A stretch of DNA of 64,000 nucleotides. It comes from an uncultured Candidatus Saccharibacteria bacterium (GTDB lineage Bacteria > Patescibacteriota > Saccharimonadia > Saccharimonadales > Saccharimonadaceae). Both the position numbers and the translations under genes were made by a program. Positions 56,368 to 64,000 of the stretch are shown here, piece by piece; positions within the stretch are counted from its first letter, which is position 1, and each line of letters starts with the position of its first letter. The stretch spans positions 49,334-113,333 of the forward strand of contig CARBGY010000003.1 of NCBI GenBank assembly GCA_948945085.1, written 5' to 3'. The notes beneath the pieces were generated by a model. It was not told where the DNA came from. It did no database searches and saw nothing but the letters and a program-made list of their open reading frames with translations.

Positions 56368-57457
56368 TATTCTCCCCCGTTCCGCTCGTTACCTCCACTT
56401 TTCTTACTCCAGTTTTTTCACCAACTCCCGTTATAATTCCTCCTCGCGCCGCCAAAAACACCCCAATAATCGCGAATACTCCTGCAATCACCCAAAACCG
56501 CATCACGATTTTCGCTTCACCCCAACCTTGTGCCTCTAAATGATGGTGTACTGGCGCCGAAATAAATAACTTCTTATGAAAAACCTTCTTCCAAAAAATC
56601 TGAATCAAACTTGATCCCGCTTCCACCACAAATAAACCACCAATAATCGGCAACAAGAAAAACGCATTCGTCATCATTGCCACCACTCCTAACCCCGCCC
56701 CAATTGCAAACGACCCCGTATCGCCCATCATAAACCGCGCTGGCGGAACATTAAACCAAATATACGAAAGTAACCACCCCACTACCGTCAGGCAAAAACC
56801 TGTCAGCATCCACTGCCCCTGAAACAGAGCTATCACCGCATATGCTCCATATGCCATCAGCGCCAATCCTCCCGCCAACCCGTCTAAACCATCCGAGATA
56901 TTTACTGCGTTCGACGTAGCGACCACCGCAAAAGCAAAAATCAGAATCATCCCTACCGTTCCTACCTGCCAATCCCCGAAAAACGGCACCTCAATCGCCG
57001 TCCATCCTAGTTTTACTGCAAACCACCAACCTAAAACCAACCCGATTATCGTAATCATCGCAAACTTCACCGGCGCCCTTAAACCCGCCGCCCCGTGCCC
57101 ATCTCCAAATACGTTAATTATGTCGTCAATAAACCCCACTATACTTCCCCCAATAAACCCCACCAGCGGCAACCAAGTTTGCTCTCGATTTAGATTACAA
57201 ATCCACGTCACAATAAACACCGTCACTACTCCAACAATCCCCGCCATCGTCGGAAAATGTCGCGCCATCTTTTTCGCGTGAAGTTTTGTCATCACCGGCA
57301 AAGCTTCCCCAGTCGCCGTAGTTTTTTTCTGTTTCTTCCAAAACTTATATTTATACGCAAAATAAGTATAAATCGGTGTCAAAAACGTCGCTAACAAAAA
57401 TGCCGAAATCGCCAAGATCAGCCCATAAAAAGTCTCATTATTCAGCGTGTCTGCCAT
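56360..57457 (-). CDS. mraY: Phospho-MurNAc-pentapeptide translocase MraY
   Basis: 365 aa, ten transmembrane helices. Forms lipid I from UDP-MurNAc-pentapeptide and undecaprenyl phosphate. Motifs: GEALPVMTKLHAKKMARHFP, GFIDDIINV, SDGLDGLAGG, and the HHHLEAQGWGEAKIVMRFW end. TATAAT (57469-57474, minus) is 11 nt upstream, so it can be transcribed apart from ftsI. Confidence 0.95.
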   Translation of the reverse strand: MADTLNNETFYGLILAISAFLLATFLTPIYTYFAYKYKFWKKQKKTTATGEALPVMTKLHAKKMARHFPTMAGIVGVVTVFIVTWICNLNREQTWLPLVGFIGGSIVGFIDDIINVFGDGHGAAGLRAPVKFAMITIIGLVLGWWFAVKLGWTAIEVPFFGDWQVGTVGMILIFAFAVVATSNAVNISDGLDGLAGGLALMAYGAYAVIALFQGQWMLTGFCLTVVGWLLSYIWFNVPPARFMMGDTGSFAIGAGLGVVAMMTNAFFLLPIIGGLFVVEAGSSLIQIFWKKVFHKKLFISAPVHHHLEAQGWGEAKIVMRFWVIAGVFAIIGVFLAARGGIITGVGEKTGVRKVEVTSGTGENNA

Positions 57458-57482
57458 ATCTAACCTTAATTATATCACATCC

Positions 57483-59213
57483 TTATTCTCTCGGCGCAAT
57501 CTTCAAATAGCTCTGAACATAATTCTTTAACTCGTTAAAAACTGGTAACGCTTGAGCTTCCCCGCCCGCCGTTTTATTATCCTCCCAAACCCTAACCATA
57601 ATCACATATGCTGGCAATTCCCCCTCCGTCCCCCCAAATCCCACATACGTCGCCACCGTTTCATCAAACGAATAAGCCCCATCTTTAATCATCTGCGCCG
57701 TCCCTGTCTTCCCACCTATATAATACCCTTCCTGATCCGTTCCATTTGTCCGAAAACTTCGCCGCGTATTATATAGCATTTCTCGCATCGTTGCACTCGT
57801 CTCCTCGCTCACCGTCTGCCTTACTGCTTCCTGTTTCTCATTCTCGACTAATTCCCCATCCACCATCTTCCCCGCAATCACCGTCGGTGTATAGTATTTA
57901 CCACCATTCACTAGCGACGCAAAAGCCGCCGCCACTTGTATCATCGTCACCTGCATATTCTGCCCAAATGTCATATTCGCGTAAGTTGACGCTACCCCAT
58001 ACTCAATCTCATCCGGCGCATAAACCAACCCCGTCGCCTCATAAAGCTCAATTCCTGTTTTTACTCCCAAACCAAAATAATTATGATAATAGTCGTATAG
58101 CCGCGACATTCCCTGCATATTAATCTCCGTCTCACTCCCTCCCAGCCACCGCAGCACTTGCGTCGAACCCGTGTTTAGCGACCAATCTAGTGTCGTTTGC
58201 ATATCAACCTGCCCTACTAATTCTTGTCTTTGTGTCGAGTTCTTAATCGGCCAATCATCTACATAAGTCACATTTTCATTATAAAAAGTCTTATCCGGTG
58301 TCATTACCTTATATTCCAACCCCGCCGCCATCGTAAAAGTCTTACAAACCGATGCCGCCTCATAAGGGTCTTCCAGAATATGATTAACGTATGCCTCCGC
58401 GCTCTCCACATTCCCAAAATCCGCCGGATCATATTCCGGAATATTCGCCATTGCGAGTACCCTTCCCGAGTTCGGATCTAAAACCAGCGCACTCATATTC
58501 TTAAACCCAAGTTCTTCCGTCTTTTGCGTCAAAATCTTCTCAACATTGTATTGTATGTTTTTATCAATCGTCAGCACAATATCTTCCCCATCTTTCGGTG
58601 GATTTTTAATATTATCATCTCCAATCGACAGCGCCACATTATTTACATCCTTCACCGTCCTTAGTAGCCCGTCTTTCCCGGTCAAGAGCTCATTCATCGC
58701 TCCTTCCACCCCATACTGCCCTACTCCATCCGCATTCACAAACCCTAGCACCGTTGCGCCCAAAGTTCGCTCCGGATAGACTCGTTTCGTACTCGCCTGT
58801 AGCCACACTCCTGTGAGGTCCGCCTCCGCAATTTTCTCCGCCATCTTCCGCTCCACATTCTTACCAACAATATAATATCTCAACTTCCTATTCTCTAACA
58901 CATCATCCCATTCCGCTACTCGCTTATCCCCCAAAATCCCCTCCAAAGTTCCCCTTAGTTCCCCCTCGTCCGCAATCATCGGATCTACAATCACCGTATA
59001 CACCATCGCATTCATCACCACCGCCACCGGCTCTTCCCCATCCATCATATAAATCTCCCCCCGCTCCGCCTTCAAAACGTTCTGCAAAGTTTGTTGCGCT
59101 ACCGCCTTCTCCACCCATTCATCATGCTGAATAATCTGAATAAAAAACAGCCGCACGATAATCACTCCGACTACCGTAAGAAGCCCCATCTTTAGGACTG
59201 TGTTTCTGCTCAT
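57483..59213 (-). CDS. ftsI: Penicillin-binding protein 2/FtsI transpeptidase
   Basis: 576 aa class B PBP: N-terminal transmembrane helix (about 7-25), dimerisation domain, transpeptidase with SVCK (SxxK), SLN (SxN) and KTGTAQ (KTG box). It cross-links septal peptidoglycan with FtsW. TATAAT (59221-59226, minus) is 7 nt before the ATG, so the cluster begins with a leaderless message. Confidence 0.92.
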   Translation of the reverse strand: MSRNTVLKMGLLTVVGVIIVRLFFIQIIQHDEWVEKAVAQQTLQNVLKAERGEIYMMDGEEPVAVVMNAMVYTVIVDPMIADEGELRGTLEGILGDKRVAEWDDVLENRKLRYYIVGKNVERKMAEKIAEADLTGVWLQASTKRVYPERTLGATVLGFVNADGVGQYGVEGAMNELLTGKDGLLRTVKDVNNVALSIGDDNIKNPPKDGEDIVLTIDKNIQYNVEKILTQKTEELGFKNMSALVLDPNSGRVLAMANIPEYDPADFGNVESAEAYVNHILEDPYEAASVCKTFTMAAGLEYKVMTPDKTFYNENVTYVDDWPIKNSTQRQELVGQVDMQTTLDWSLNTGSTQVLRWLGGSETEINMQGMSRLYDYYHNYFGLGVKTGIELYEATGLVYAPDEIEYGVASTYANMTFGQNMQVTMIQVAAAFASLVNGGKYYTPTVIAGKMVDGELVENEKQEAVRQTVSEETSATMREMLYNTRRSFRTNGTDQEGYYIGGKTGTAQMIKDGAYSFDETVATYVGFGGTEGELPAYVIMVRVWEDNKTAGGEAQALPVFNELKNYVQSYLKIAPRE

Positions 59214-59298
59214 GTCTATAATTATATCATAAAACTACTTTCCCAAAATAACCGCATCAAAAAGGCTCGGATTACTCCGAGCCCTCCCCCTTTCCAGG

Positions 59299-60261
59299 TT
59301 ATTCAGTAGTATACCACCACGGAATCCAAGTCTTAATTTCACTAAACTTTACTCTCCCACTTGACTGCCGCTCAATCCAGGCTTCCCGGTTATTTTCCAG
59401 TTTCGCCCAAAGGCTTGTATCATTCAAAAGACACTTCAGCGCTCCGTAGAAAGCTCCCGTGTACCGAAAATTATAGCATACTTCCTGGCCACAGCCAGCC
59501 TTTCCTCTTTGAAACACTAGATCCATGCTGTTCTTATAGTACCTCGCATCTACCCCCTTCTTAGCAATCTGGTTTCTTAAATCATAAAACCGTTCCTTAT
59601 TCCGCCCCAGCTCCTTGAAGAATGATTCAATTAAGTATTGCTCTTTTTCATTCTCCAGGCATAGCGCATGCATCGCTTCATACCTCAACTGTTGCCATTC
59701 ATCAAACCGGCCTCCCAGTTCAAAGATAAATACATCCGTATAAATATTCCGGCTTTTCTGTACTGGCAGATCAGTGTCCATTTTATAAAACCCGACCGCG
59801 CCCTGATTCTCCGCCCAGTCTTTGGTGCTTCCGCCCTGACTTAAACTTTTTGCTCTATACTGCAAATAGATTAAAACATGCGTCGCATCCTTTGGTGTAG
59901 CTAATACCACCTCATTCTGATTTTCCCTTAGATACGCAAACTGAGGTCGCTTTCCTTCATTATACTGCACGAAATACATCATCGGCTTCCCAAAATGCAT
60001 CGTCGCCGAGAACGCGTATCTCGTCAAAACCTGATTCAAACTCGGTGAATAAGCTCTATACTCTCTCGGCCAGCCTCTCGGAGCCATGATATGATTATCC
60101 GGCAAACCAACATACAGCTGTCTTCCTGCATACTCAGCATACGGAGCTATAAGGTGCTTTACATTAACCCTCGTCGAGTTTATTACCTCAATAAACGGCA
60201 CCTCATAAACCCTTGTCGCATCCAGTAGCTCAGGATGTCTCCTTACAAAACTTCCGCTCAT
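59299..60261 (-). CDS. Uncharacterised conserved-looking protein (320 aa)
   Basis: No signal peptide or transmembrane segment. Rich in aromatic residues (PRGWPREYRAYSPSL, MHFGKPMMYFVQYNEG, IKTWIPWWYTTE at the end). Not recognised. Transcribed from its own promoter at 60379-60407 with a leader of about 115 nt containing a CCCAA/TTGGG hairpin. It lies between the division cluster and the DGR template RNA; a link to either is not shown. Confidence 0.6.
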   Translation of the reverse strand: MSGSFVRRHPELLDATRVYEVPFIEVINSTRVNVKHLIAPYAEYAGRQLYVGLPDNHIMAPRGWPREYRAYSPSLNQVLTRYAFSATMHFGKPMMYFVQYNEGKRPQFAYLRENQNEVVLATPKDATHVLIYLQYRAKSLSQGGSTKDWAENQGAVGFYKMDTDLPVQKSRNIYTDVFIFELGGRFDEWQQLRYEAMHALCLENEKEQYLIESFFKELGRNKERFYDLRNQIAKKGVDARYYKNSMDLVFQRGKAGCGQEVCYNFRYTGAFYGALKCLLNDTSLWAKLENNREAWIERQSSGRVKFSEIKTWIPWWYTTE

Positions 60262-60378
60262 TTTTCAGTCCCCTTTCTCTGAATACCTGTTTTTTAAGCA
60301 ACAAAACCCAAACATCCCTAGCGGTTACGTTGGGCTTCCATTTCGTCCGCAGGACCCTATTCCAGATCCTACTCTCTC

Positions 60379-60407
60379 ATTTTAGCACACTTCTTTATTT
60401 TTGTCAA
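60379..60407 (-). promoter_or_regulatory. Promoter of the 320-aa protein
   Basis: TTGACA, 17-nt spacer ending TGTGC, TAAAAT. Confidence 0.75.
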
Positions 60408-60521
60408 TATGTAAAAAGCTAAACCGAACACTATTCCAACTTTTTTAACATTCTAAACCATATTTCTCAAACTAAATTTTCTGTGCAAATTTCTTATGAT
60501 TTTCTCCCAAAATAAATTCTT

Positions 60522-60532
60522 TGTGCTATAAT
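60522..60532 (+). promoter_or_regulatory. Extended -10 promoter of the DGR template RNA
   Basis: TGTGC then TATAAT (60527-60532); no good -35 box. Identical core to the pth promoter. Confidence 0.75.
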
Positions 60533-60802
60533 AAACATATGAATTGTCTTCAATTCATCGGGTCCTAGTCGGCCTTGAATGAGAGTTCTCTTTCTCGTTC
60601 CGCCTCTCGACAGACTCGTTTAACAATATGGAAGATCGCGAAGCTCCCCTTCTCAATAAAGGACCGATTGAAGGCATATCTTCATTTGACTAAGGTTAAA
60701 TGAGTTTCTCTATAAGGAGTTTCTTCACCAAGCGACTGTGCGCACCAGTGCGTCGCACCTCGTTTACTTATTGTTATCGGTCGTTCCAATCGAATTCGTG
60801 TA

Positions 60803-61015
60803 GTACGCGGCGGGAACGTCAATCTAAATACTGGTTCATTGAGGAACGCGGGCAACAATAGCAACTACTGGTCAGCTACTACTTATCCTAATGCTACGAA
60901 CGCGTACCACCTCAATTTCAATAGTACTAACGTCAACCCGTCGAACTACAACAATCGATTCAACGGTTTCTCGGTGCGCTGCATTGCCCAGTAGTTCCAG
61001 GTTCCCTACGATCTT
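60803..61015 (+). repeat. DGR template repeat (TR)
   Basis: 213 bp collinear with the target's VR at 63621-63833. The frame is dense in AAC and AAT codons, which cannot become stops when A is changed. Shared 3' sequence continues past the VR stop codon (CCAGTAGTTCCAGG to GATCTT), the likely initiation-of-mutagenic-homing region. Confidence 0.95.
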
Positions 61016-61038
61016 TCACCCATACAATCAAAATCATC

Positions 61039-61070
61039 AAAAATAGAATCACTCCGTGATTCTATTTTTT
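61039..61070 (+). terminator. Terminator of the template RNA
   Basis: AAATAGAATCAC pairs with GTGATTCTATTT, flanked by A and T runs, so it can act on both strands (also for the RT operon). Confidence 0.9.
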
Positions 61071-61098
61071 ACCTTCCCGACTCTAACCCCTCCGGTCC

Positions 61099-62256
61099 TT
61101 AATCCCCGTTCTCCCACCCAAAGCTATCAAACACTTGTTTGATAAACTTTCGACTATCCAAATATTTTATCGACCCAATTCTCGAAACAAACCCATCTAG
61201 ATCCCCCTCCCCATTCGTCGCCAACCGGTATGCCGCCGCAAAACAATTTCGCCGAATTCGCTTCCCTGGCACTTTTGCATTTTTATAAATCACTGCTCCA
61301 ACAAACGGCACTCCATGTGACACATCTTGCATATAACGTTTTTTCGGATGCAAAGTTAATCCCATCTCCTGCCTTAAAAACTTCTCCATCAAATCCACAT
61401 CCCTTAGCAACTGCTCTTTCCTCTCCATCGGCACCAAAATGAAGAAATCATCTACGTATCTTCCGTAATGTTTGTAGCCCAAATCATAAAACACATATCG
61501 ATCGAACTTATCCATAAAAATATTTGACAAAAGTTGGCTCGTCAAATTCCCTATCACAATCCCTCGTCCTTTTGGCTGATGAAACAAACTTTTGCTATCC
61601 GGCAACAACCGCCAATCCGACTTCCGTCCCCGAATCGCAATTCCCTTCATCGGTTCATCAAAGATCACTTGACGCCACAAATATTTCACTGTTTTATATA
61701 ATTCCGTCACATCCCCTTCCCGACACCGAATTCCAATCTCTCGCTTACCCTTCTTACCATAAAACTGTTGGTCTAATCCCCAACAAACTTGCGCATACAA
61801 TTTTTCATGTTCCAAACTCATAAAATAACCTTGAAGATCTAGTTTTACAACAAAAGCCCGCCCGCTCGAACTCTCTTTCAAAACCCTTCGGATGTGTTCC
61901 TGCAGTCTCTCTTGTGCGTAGAGCGTTCCCTTCCCTTTTCGACAAGAATACGAATCTGGCGAAAACCGCCGATCCCACCATTCTGCACAAATGTTATATA
62001 GAAAGTGATGCACCACCCGATCCCGAAACGGCGCCGCCACAATTTCTCGCGTCACCGGATCTTGAATGATAAATGCCACTCCTCGATTCGGGTGATACTG
62101 CCGACAAAGAATCGCCTCCGCAAGATCCATAATATTTTCTTGCGCGTTTATCTCAAATCGATGTTCGTCAACCGTGTGTCGCTTCCCTTTTCGCGCCGTG
62201 TAGTATGCCTCCGTCAGTTCCTCCAACAAGAATTTTTCAAACCTATTCCGCTCCAT
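61099..62256 (-). CDS. DGR reverse transcriptase
   Basis: 385 aa. Fingers/palm motifs in order: FRDRVVHHFLYN, VVKLDLQGYFMS, GIVIGNLTSQLLSN (the DGR-type IGxxxSQ motif) and GRYVDDFFIL, with catalytic YVDD at 267-270. A C-terminal thumb follows. It copies the TR RNA with errors at A and, with Avd, yields the cDNA that replaces the VR. The start overlaps the Avd-like gene by 14 nt. No maturase or endonuclease domain, as expected for a DGR. Confidence 0.95.
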   Translation of the reverse strand: MERNRFEKFLLEELTEAYYTARKGKRHTVDEHRFEINAQENIMDLAEAILCRQYHPNRGVAFIIQDPVTREIVAAPFRDRVVHHFLYNICAEWWDRRFSPDSYSCRKGKGTLYAQERLQEHIRRVLKESSSGRAFVVKLDLQGYFMSLEHEKLYAQVCWGLDQQFYGKKGKREIGIRCREGDVTELYKTVKYLWRQVIFDEPMKGIAIRGRKSDWRLLPDSKSLFHQPKGRGIVIGNLTSQLLSNIFMDKFDRYVFYDLGYKHYGRYVDDFFILVPMERKEQLLRDVDLMEKFLRQEMGLTLHPKKRYMQDVSHGVPFVGAVIYKNAKVPGKRIRRNCFAAAYRLATNGEGDLDGFVSRIGSIKYLDSRKFIKQVFDSFGWENGD

Positions 62257-63331
62257 CCGCCTTCTCTTTTTCCTTTTTCTCCCCTTTCTCTTTCTTCTCC
62301 TCTTTTTCTTTCTTCTCCTCTTTTTCCTGTATCACTTCTCTCACCCTTTTCGCATACTCCCTCTCCGTCATCCGCAAAATCTCCACCACTGTTTCCAAAA
62401 TTAATCCAATTTGCTTATGATGCATCAACTTCAAATTTTCCATATTTGCCATATGGTTTTTTAGTTGCTGCGCATGTACCATAATTGTAAAGAGATGTTG
62501 CGTCGCCGCCCGGTTCACCCTAGATGGCGCCTTCCTTTCCACCGCCGCCACCGCGTTTTGTAGTTCCCTCTGCGCAATTGTCGATCTTGCCCTCATCCCC
62601 GCAAAGTTTAAATAACTTTCCAAAAGTGCATTCGCTTGCAAAATCGCTTGTTTGCCTAGTGTCTCTCGCGCCAACCGCTCCGACATATTTTTACAGTTGT
62701 GATATACTAGCTGATTTAATTCCAAAATTTGACGATATAGCAAAGGGAGCGGTGATTCCGGAATGATAATTTCCATAATCCGCTCCATTTCCTTTTTCGA
62801 ACGATCTCTGAGCTCTTCGATCTGCTGTTCGGTGTACACTTTCGGTAGTTTGAAATAATGTAGTTCCGATGTGCTTAACTCCTCGTCCAAGACAATATCC
62901 ACCATCGCCAGTTGCTCTTCCAGCCGCTCAACCGACCGAATCGAAATCACTCCTTCCGCCGACTTAGCATAACTATCAGTATCCGGCTGTACTTTATACC
63001 GTCGGTGCAATCTTTGCGCAATACTCATGGAGTAGAACAAAACTGAATTTCCAATCATTTTCGAAAACCCACTTGTCGAATCCGCCACCAACAAGTAGCG
63101 ATTGTTATTTTTCTCAAATTCCAAAGCGGTCTGTTTTAGCTCTCTTTGGCGCTGTCGAATCGCTTGCGTTGCCGCCCGAAATTGTCTTCGTGTTTCCGGC
63201 GTCTGCGCTACCGATCTGAGTTTATCAACTTCCTCTTCAATCTCCACAATTCGCATCTTACGATACCTGTCAAAATCTTCGGTTTTTACATTCACTCTAC
63301 GTGTCATTTTTTCCTCGCTTTCCGAACTCAT
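62243..63331 (-). CDS. Avd-like accessory protein with long N-terminal extension
   Basis: 362 aa, almost entirely helical. Residues about 185-330 (PLLYRQILELNQLVYHNCKN, ETLGKQAILQANALLESYLN) have the pattern of the four-helix Avd protein that binds DGR RT and template RNA. Avd is usually about 120-130 aa; the first 180 residues here (coiled coil, then GFSKMIGNSVLFYSMSIAQR) are extra. The Lys/Glu tail is low complexity. Located between target and RT, as in classic DGRs. Confidence 0.65.
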   Translation of the reverse strand: MSSESEEKMTRRVNVKTEDFDRYRKMRIVEIEEEVDKLRSVAQTPETRRQFRAATQAIRQRQRELKQTALEFEKNNNRYLLVADSTSGFSKMIGNSVLFYSMSIAQRLHRRYKVQPDTDSYAKSAEGVISIRSVERLEEQLAMVDIVLDEELSTSELHYFKLPKVYTEQQIEELRDRSKKEMERIMEIIIPESPLPLLYRQILELNQLVYHNCKNMSERLARETLGKQAILQANALLESYLNFAGMRARSTIAQRELQNAVAAVERKAPSRVNRAATQHLFTIMVHAQQLKNHMANMENLKLMHHKQIGLILETVVEILRMTEREYAKRVREVIQEKEEKKEKEEKKEKGEKKEKEKADGAE

Positions 63332-63620
63332 GGTTTAACACCACGGTTCTATTTTTTTAACTTACTTCATCAATCCACCTCCTTCAATTATTTTTACATC
63401 AATCTACTTTTCACCCTCCAGAAAATCAATCTCTAGATTTTGATTCGGCATCCCCTGGGCGACTATCGTCGCGCCATGAGGGATACCTATTCCCACCATC
63501 GTTTTTACTTAGTTATCTTCACTGCTTCCATTTACGCCTGACGGCGCCGCCCTTTCCCCGACGCCGTTCCGGCTTTCCCTTCTGCCTGTCCAACCCTCCG
63601 TCTTCCGTTCATTTTAGGGG

Positions 63621-63833
63621 AAGATCGTAGGGAACCTGGAACTACTGGGCAAAGCAGCGCACCGAGAAACCGTAGAATCGATTGTTGTAGTACGACGGGT
63701 AGACGTTAGTACTATTGAAATGGAGGTGGTACGCGTACGTAGCATTAGGATAAGTAGTAGCTGACCAGTAGTAGCTATCGCCGCCCGCGCCCCTCAATGA
63801 ACCAGTATTTAGATCGACGAGCCCGCCGCGTAC
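63621..63833 (-). repeat. Variable repeat of the live DGR target (VR9)
   Basis: Aligned by eye to the TR: 15 substitutions in 213 bp, each at a template A (to T, G or C), and none elsewhere. This strict pattern is what recent mutagenic retrohoming leaves. Confidence 0.95.
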
Positions 63834-64000
63834 ATAGTATAAGGGACTGGCTGCGGTGTTGTTTAAGTAGTTATCAGCACTCGTACCTTTTATGATCGAT
63901 GTATAAGGGTTACCATTGTTCCAATTGTAGCCTTTAGAGTTAGCGTAACCATACTCTGCTAAGAGGTTATAGAAGCTATCATCTTTGTTGACAAAGGCAG
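63642..64000 (-). CDS. DGR target protein, Fib_succ_major/lectin-like (partial)
   Basis: Only the last 118 codons are in the window; the N-terminus lies beyond the right edge. Visible: FYNLLAEYGYANSKGYNWNN, TSIIKGTSADNYLN, PLYYVRGG, then the VR-coded end (NRFYGFSVRCFAQ). The family forms C-type-lectin-like binding domains, and the diversified residues would lie on the ligand face. First gene of the target-avd-RT order. The 310-bp gap to the avd gene holds hairpins (GCCG-GAA-CGGC, GGCATCCC/GGGATACC). Confidence 0.9.
   Translation of the reverse strand, partial: AFVNKDDSFYNLLAEYGYANSKGYNWNNGNPYTSIIKGTSADNYLNNTAASPLYYVRGGLVDLNTGSLRGAGGDSYYWSATTYPNATYAYHLHFNSTNVYPSYYNNRFYGFSVRCFAQ

Larger units (their letters stand above)
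60539..61070 (+). ncRNA. DGR template-repeat RNA
   Basis: About 530 nt from the promoter to the terminator, containing the TR. The 260-nt leader looks structured: an 8-bp hairpin at the 5' end (ATGAATTG/CAATTCAT), a long-range helix ATCGG-TCCT/AGGACCGAT, GAATGAGA/TCTCGTTC, TAAATGAG/CTCGTTTA and GCGAC/GTCGC. No convincing coding frame. The RNA converges on the RT gene and ends 29 bp from its stop codon. Confidence 0.75.

Noticed and set aside
1..64000. CRISPR arrays
   Set aside because: The only regularly repeated sequences are the VR copies, about 177 bp with no short spacers, and no cas genes were found.

Overview
The window reads as a chromosome segment of a Saccharibacteria (TM7/Patescibacteria)-type bacterium. 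This is inferred from gene content and order: PEGA and DUF4367 membrane proteins, DUF3048, HtrA, a VirB4/TraD-like ATPase, compact gene spacing, many leaderless promoters, and a diversity-generating retroelement (DGR). UGA is used as a stop, so code 11 fits. No 16S gene is present, so the assignment is not proven.

Layout. 1-8700: tRNA-Leu, sortase, PEGA protein, DUF4367 protein, gltX, DUF3048 protein, tRNA-Glu. 8.9-10.2 kb: a fixed (non-diversified) paralogue of DGR target proteins. 10.3-20.8 kb: short-chain dehydrogenase, glycosyltransferase with two giant paralogous membrane proteins, der, an RNAP-alpha-CTD-like protein, dus, lepB. 20.9-26.9 kb: membrane protein, HtrA, prmC, prfA. 26.9-34.1 kb: a tRNA-Val gene nested inside a second split tRNA-Val, a Type III restriction-modification pair, two glycosyltransferases. 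34.2-46.3 kb: a frameshifted gene, pth, dprA, an unidentified structured RNA behind a consensus promoter, topA, a sigma-region-4/HARE-HTH protein, a conjugation-type ATPase. 46.4-47.9 kb: Panacea + Fic pair. 47.97-52.9 kb: a complete filamentous-phage (inovirus) prophage of 4631 bp per unit, bounded by 305-bp direct repeats that end in a dif-like site. 53.4-59.2 kb: division and cell-wall cluster (ftsI, mraY, ftsW, murG, ftsQ-like). 60.5-64.0 kb: the DGR.

The DGR has a target gene (running off the right edge), an Avd-like gene and a reverse transcriptase on the minus strand. The template repeat (TR) lies on the plus strand in its own promoter-to-terminator RNA unit, convergent with the RT. 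By hand alignment TR and the target's variable repeat (VR) are collinear over 213 bp and differ at 15 positions, all adenines in TR. Eight further VR copies, singly or in head-to-tail arrays, sit at four intergenic sites (2.1, 24.1-24.7, 34.8-35.2, 42.4-42.8 kb) without a target gene. Two arrays are followed by the same inverted-repeat element, present in opposite orientations.

Many genes have TATAAT 6-7 nt before the ATG and no Shine-Dalgarno sequence, implying leaderless mRNAs. A second promoter type (TTGACA, 17-nt spacer ending in TGTG, TATAAT-like) precedes several uncharacterised genes and the structured RNA.
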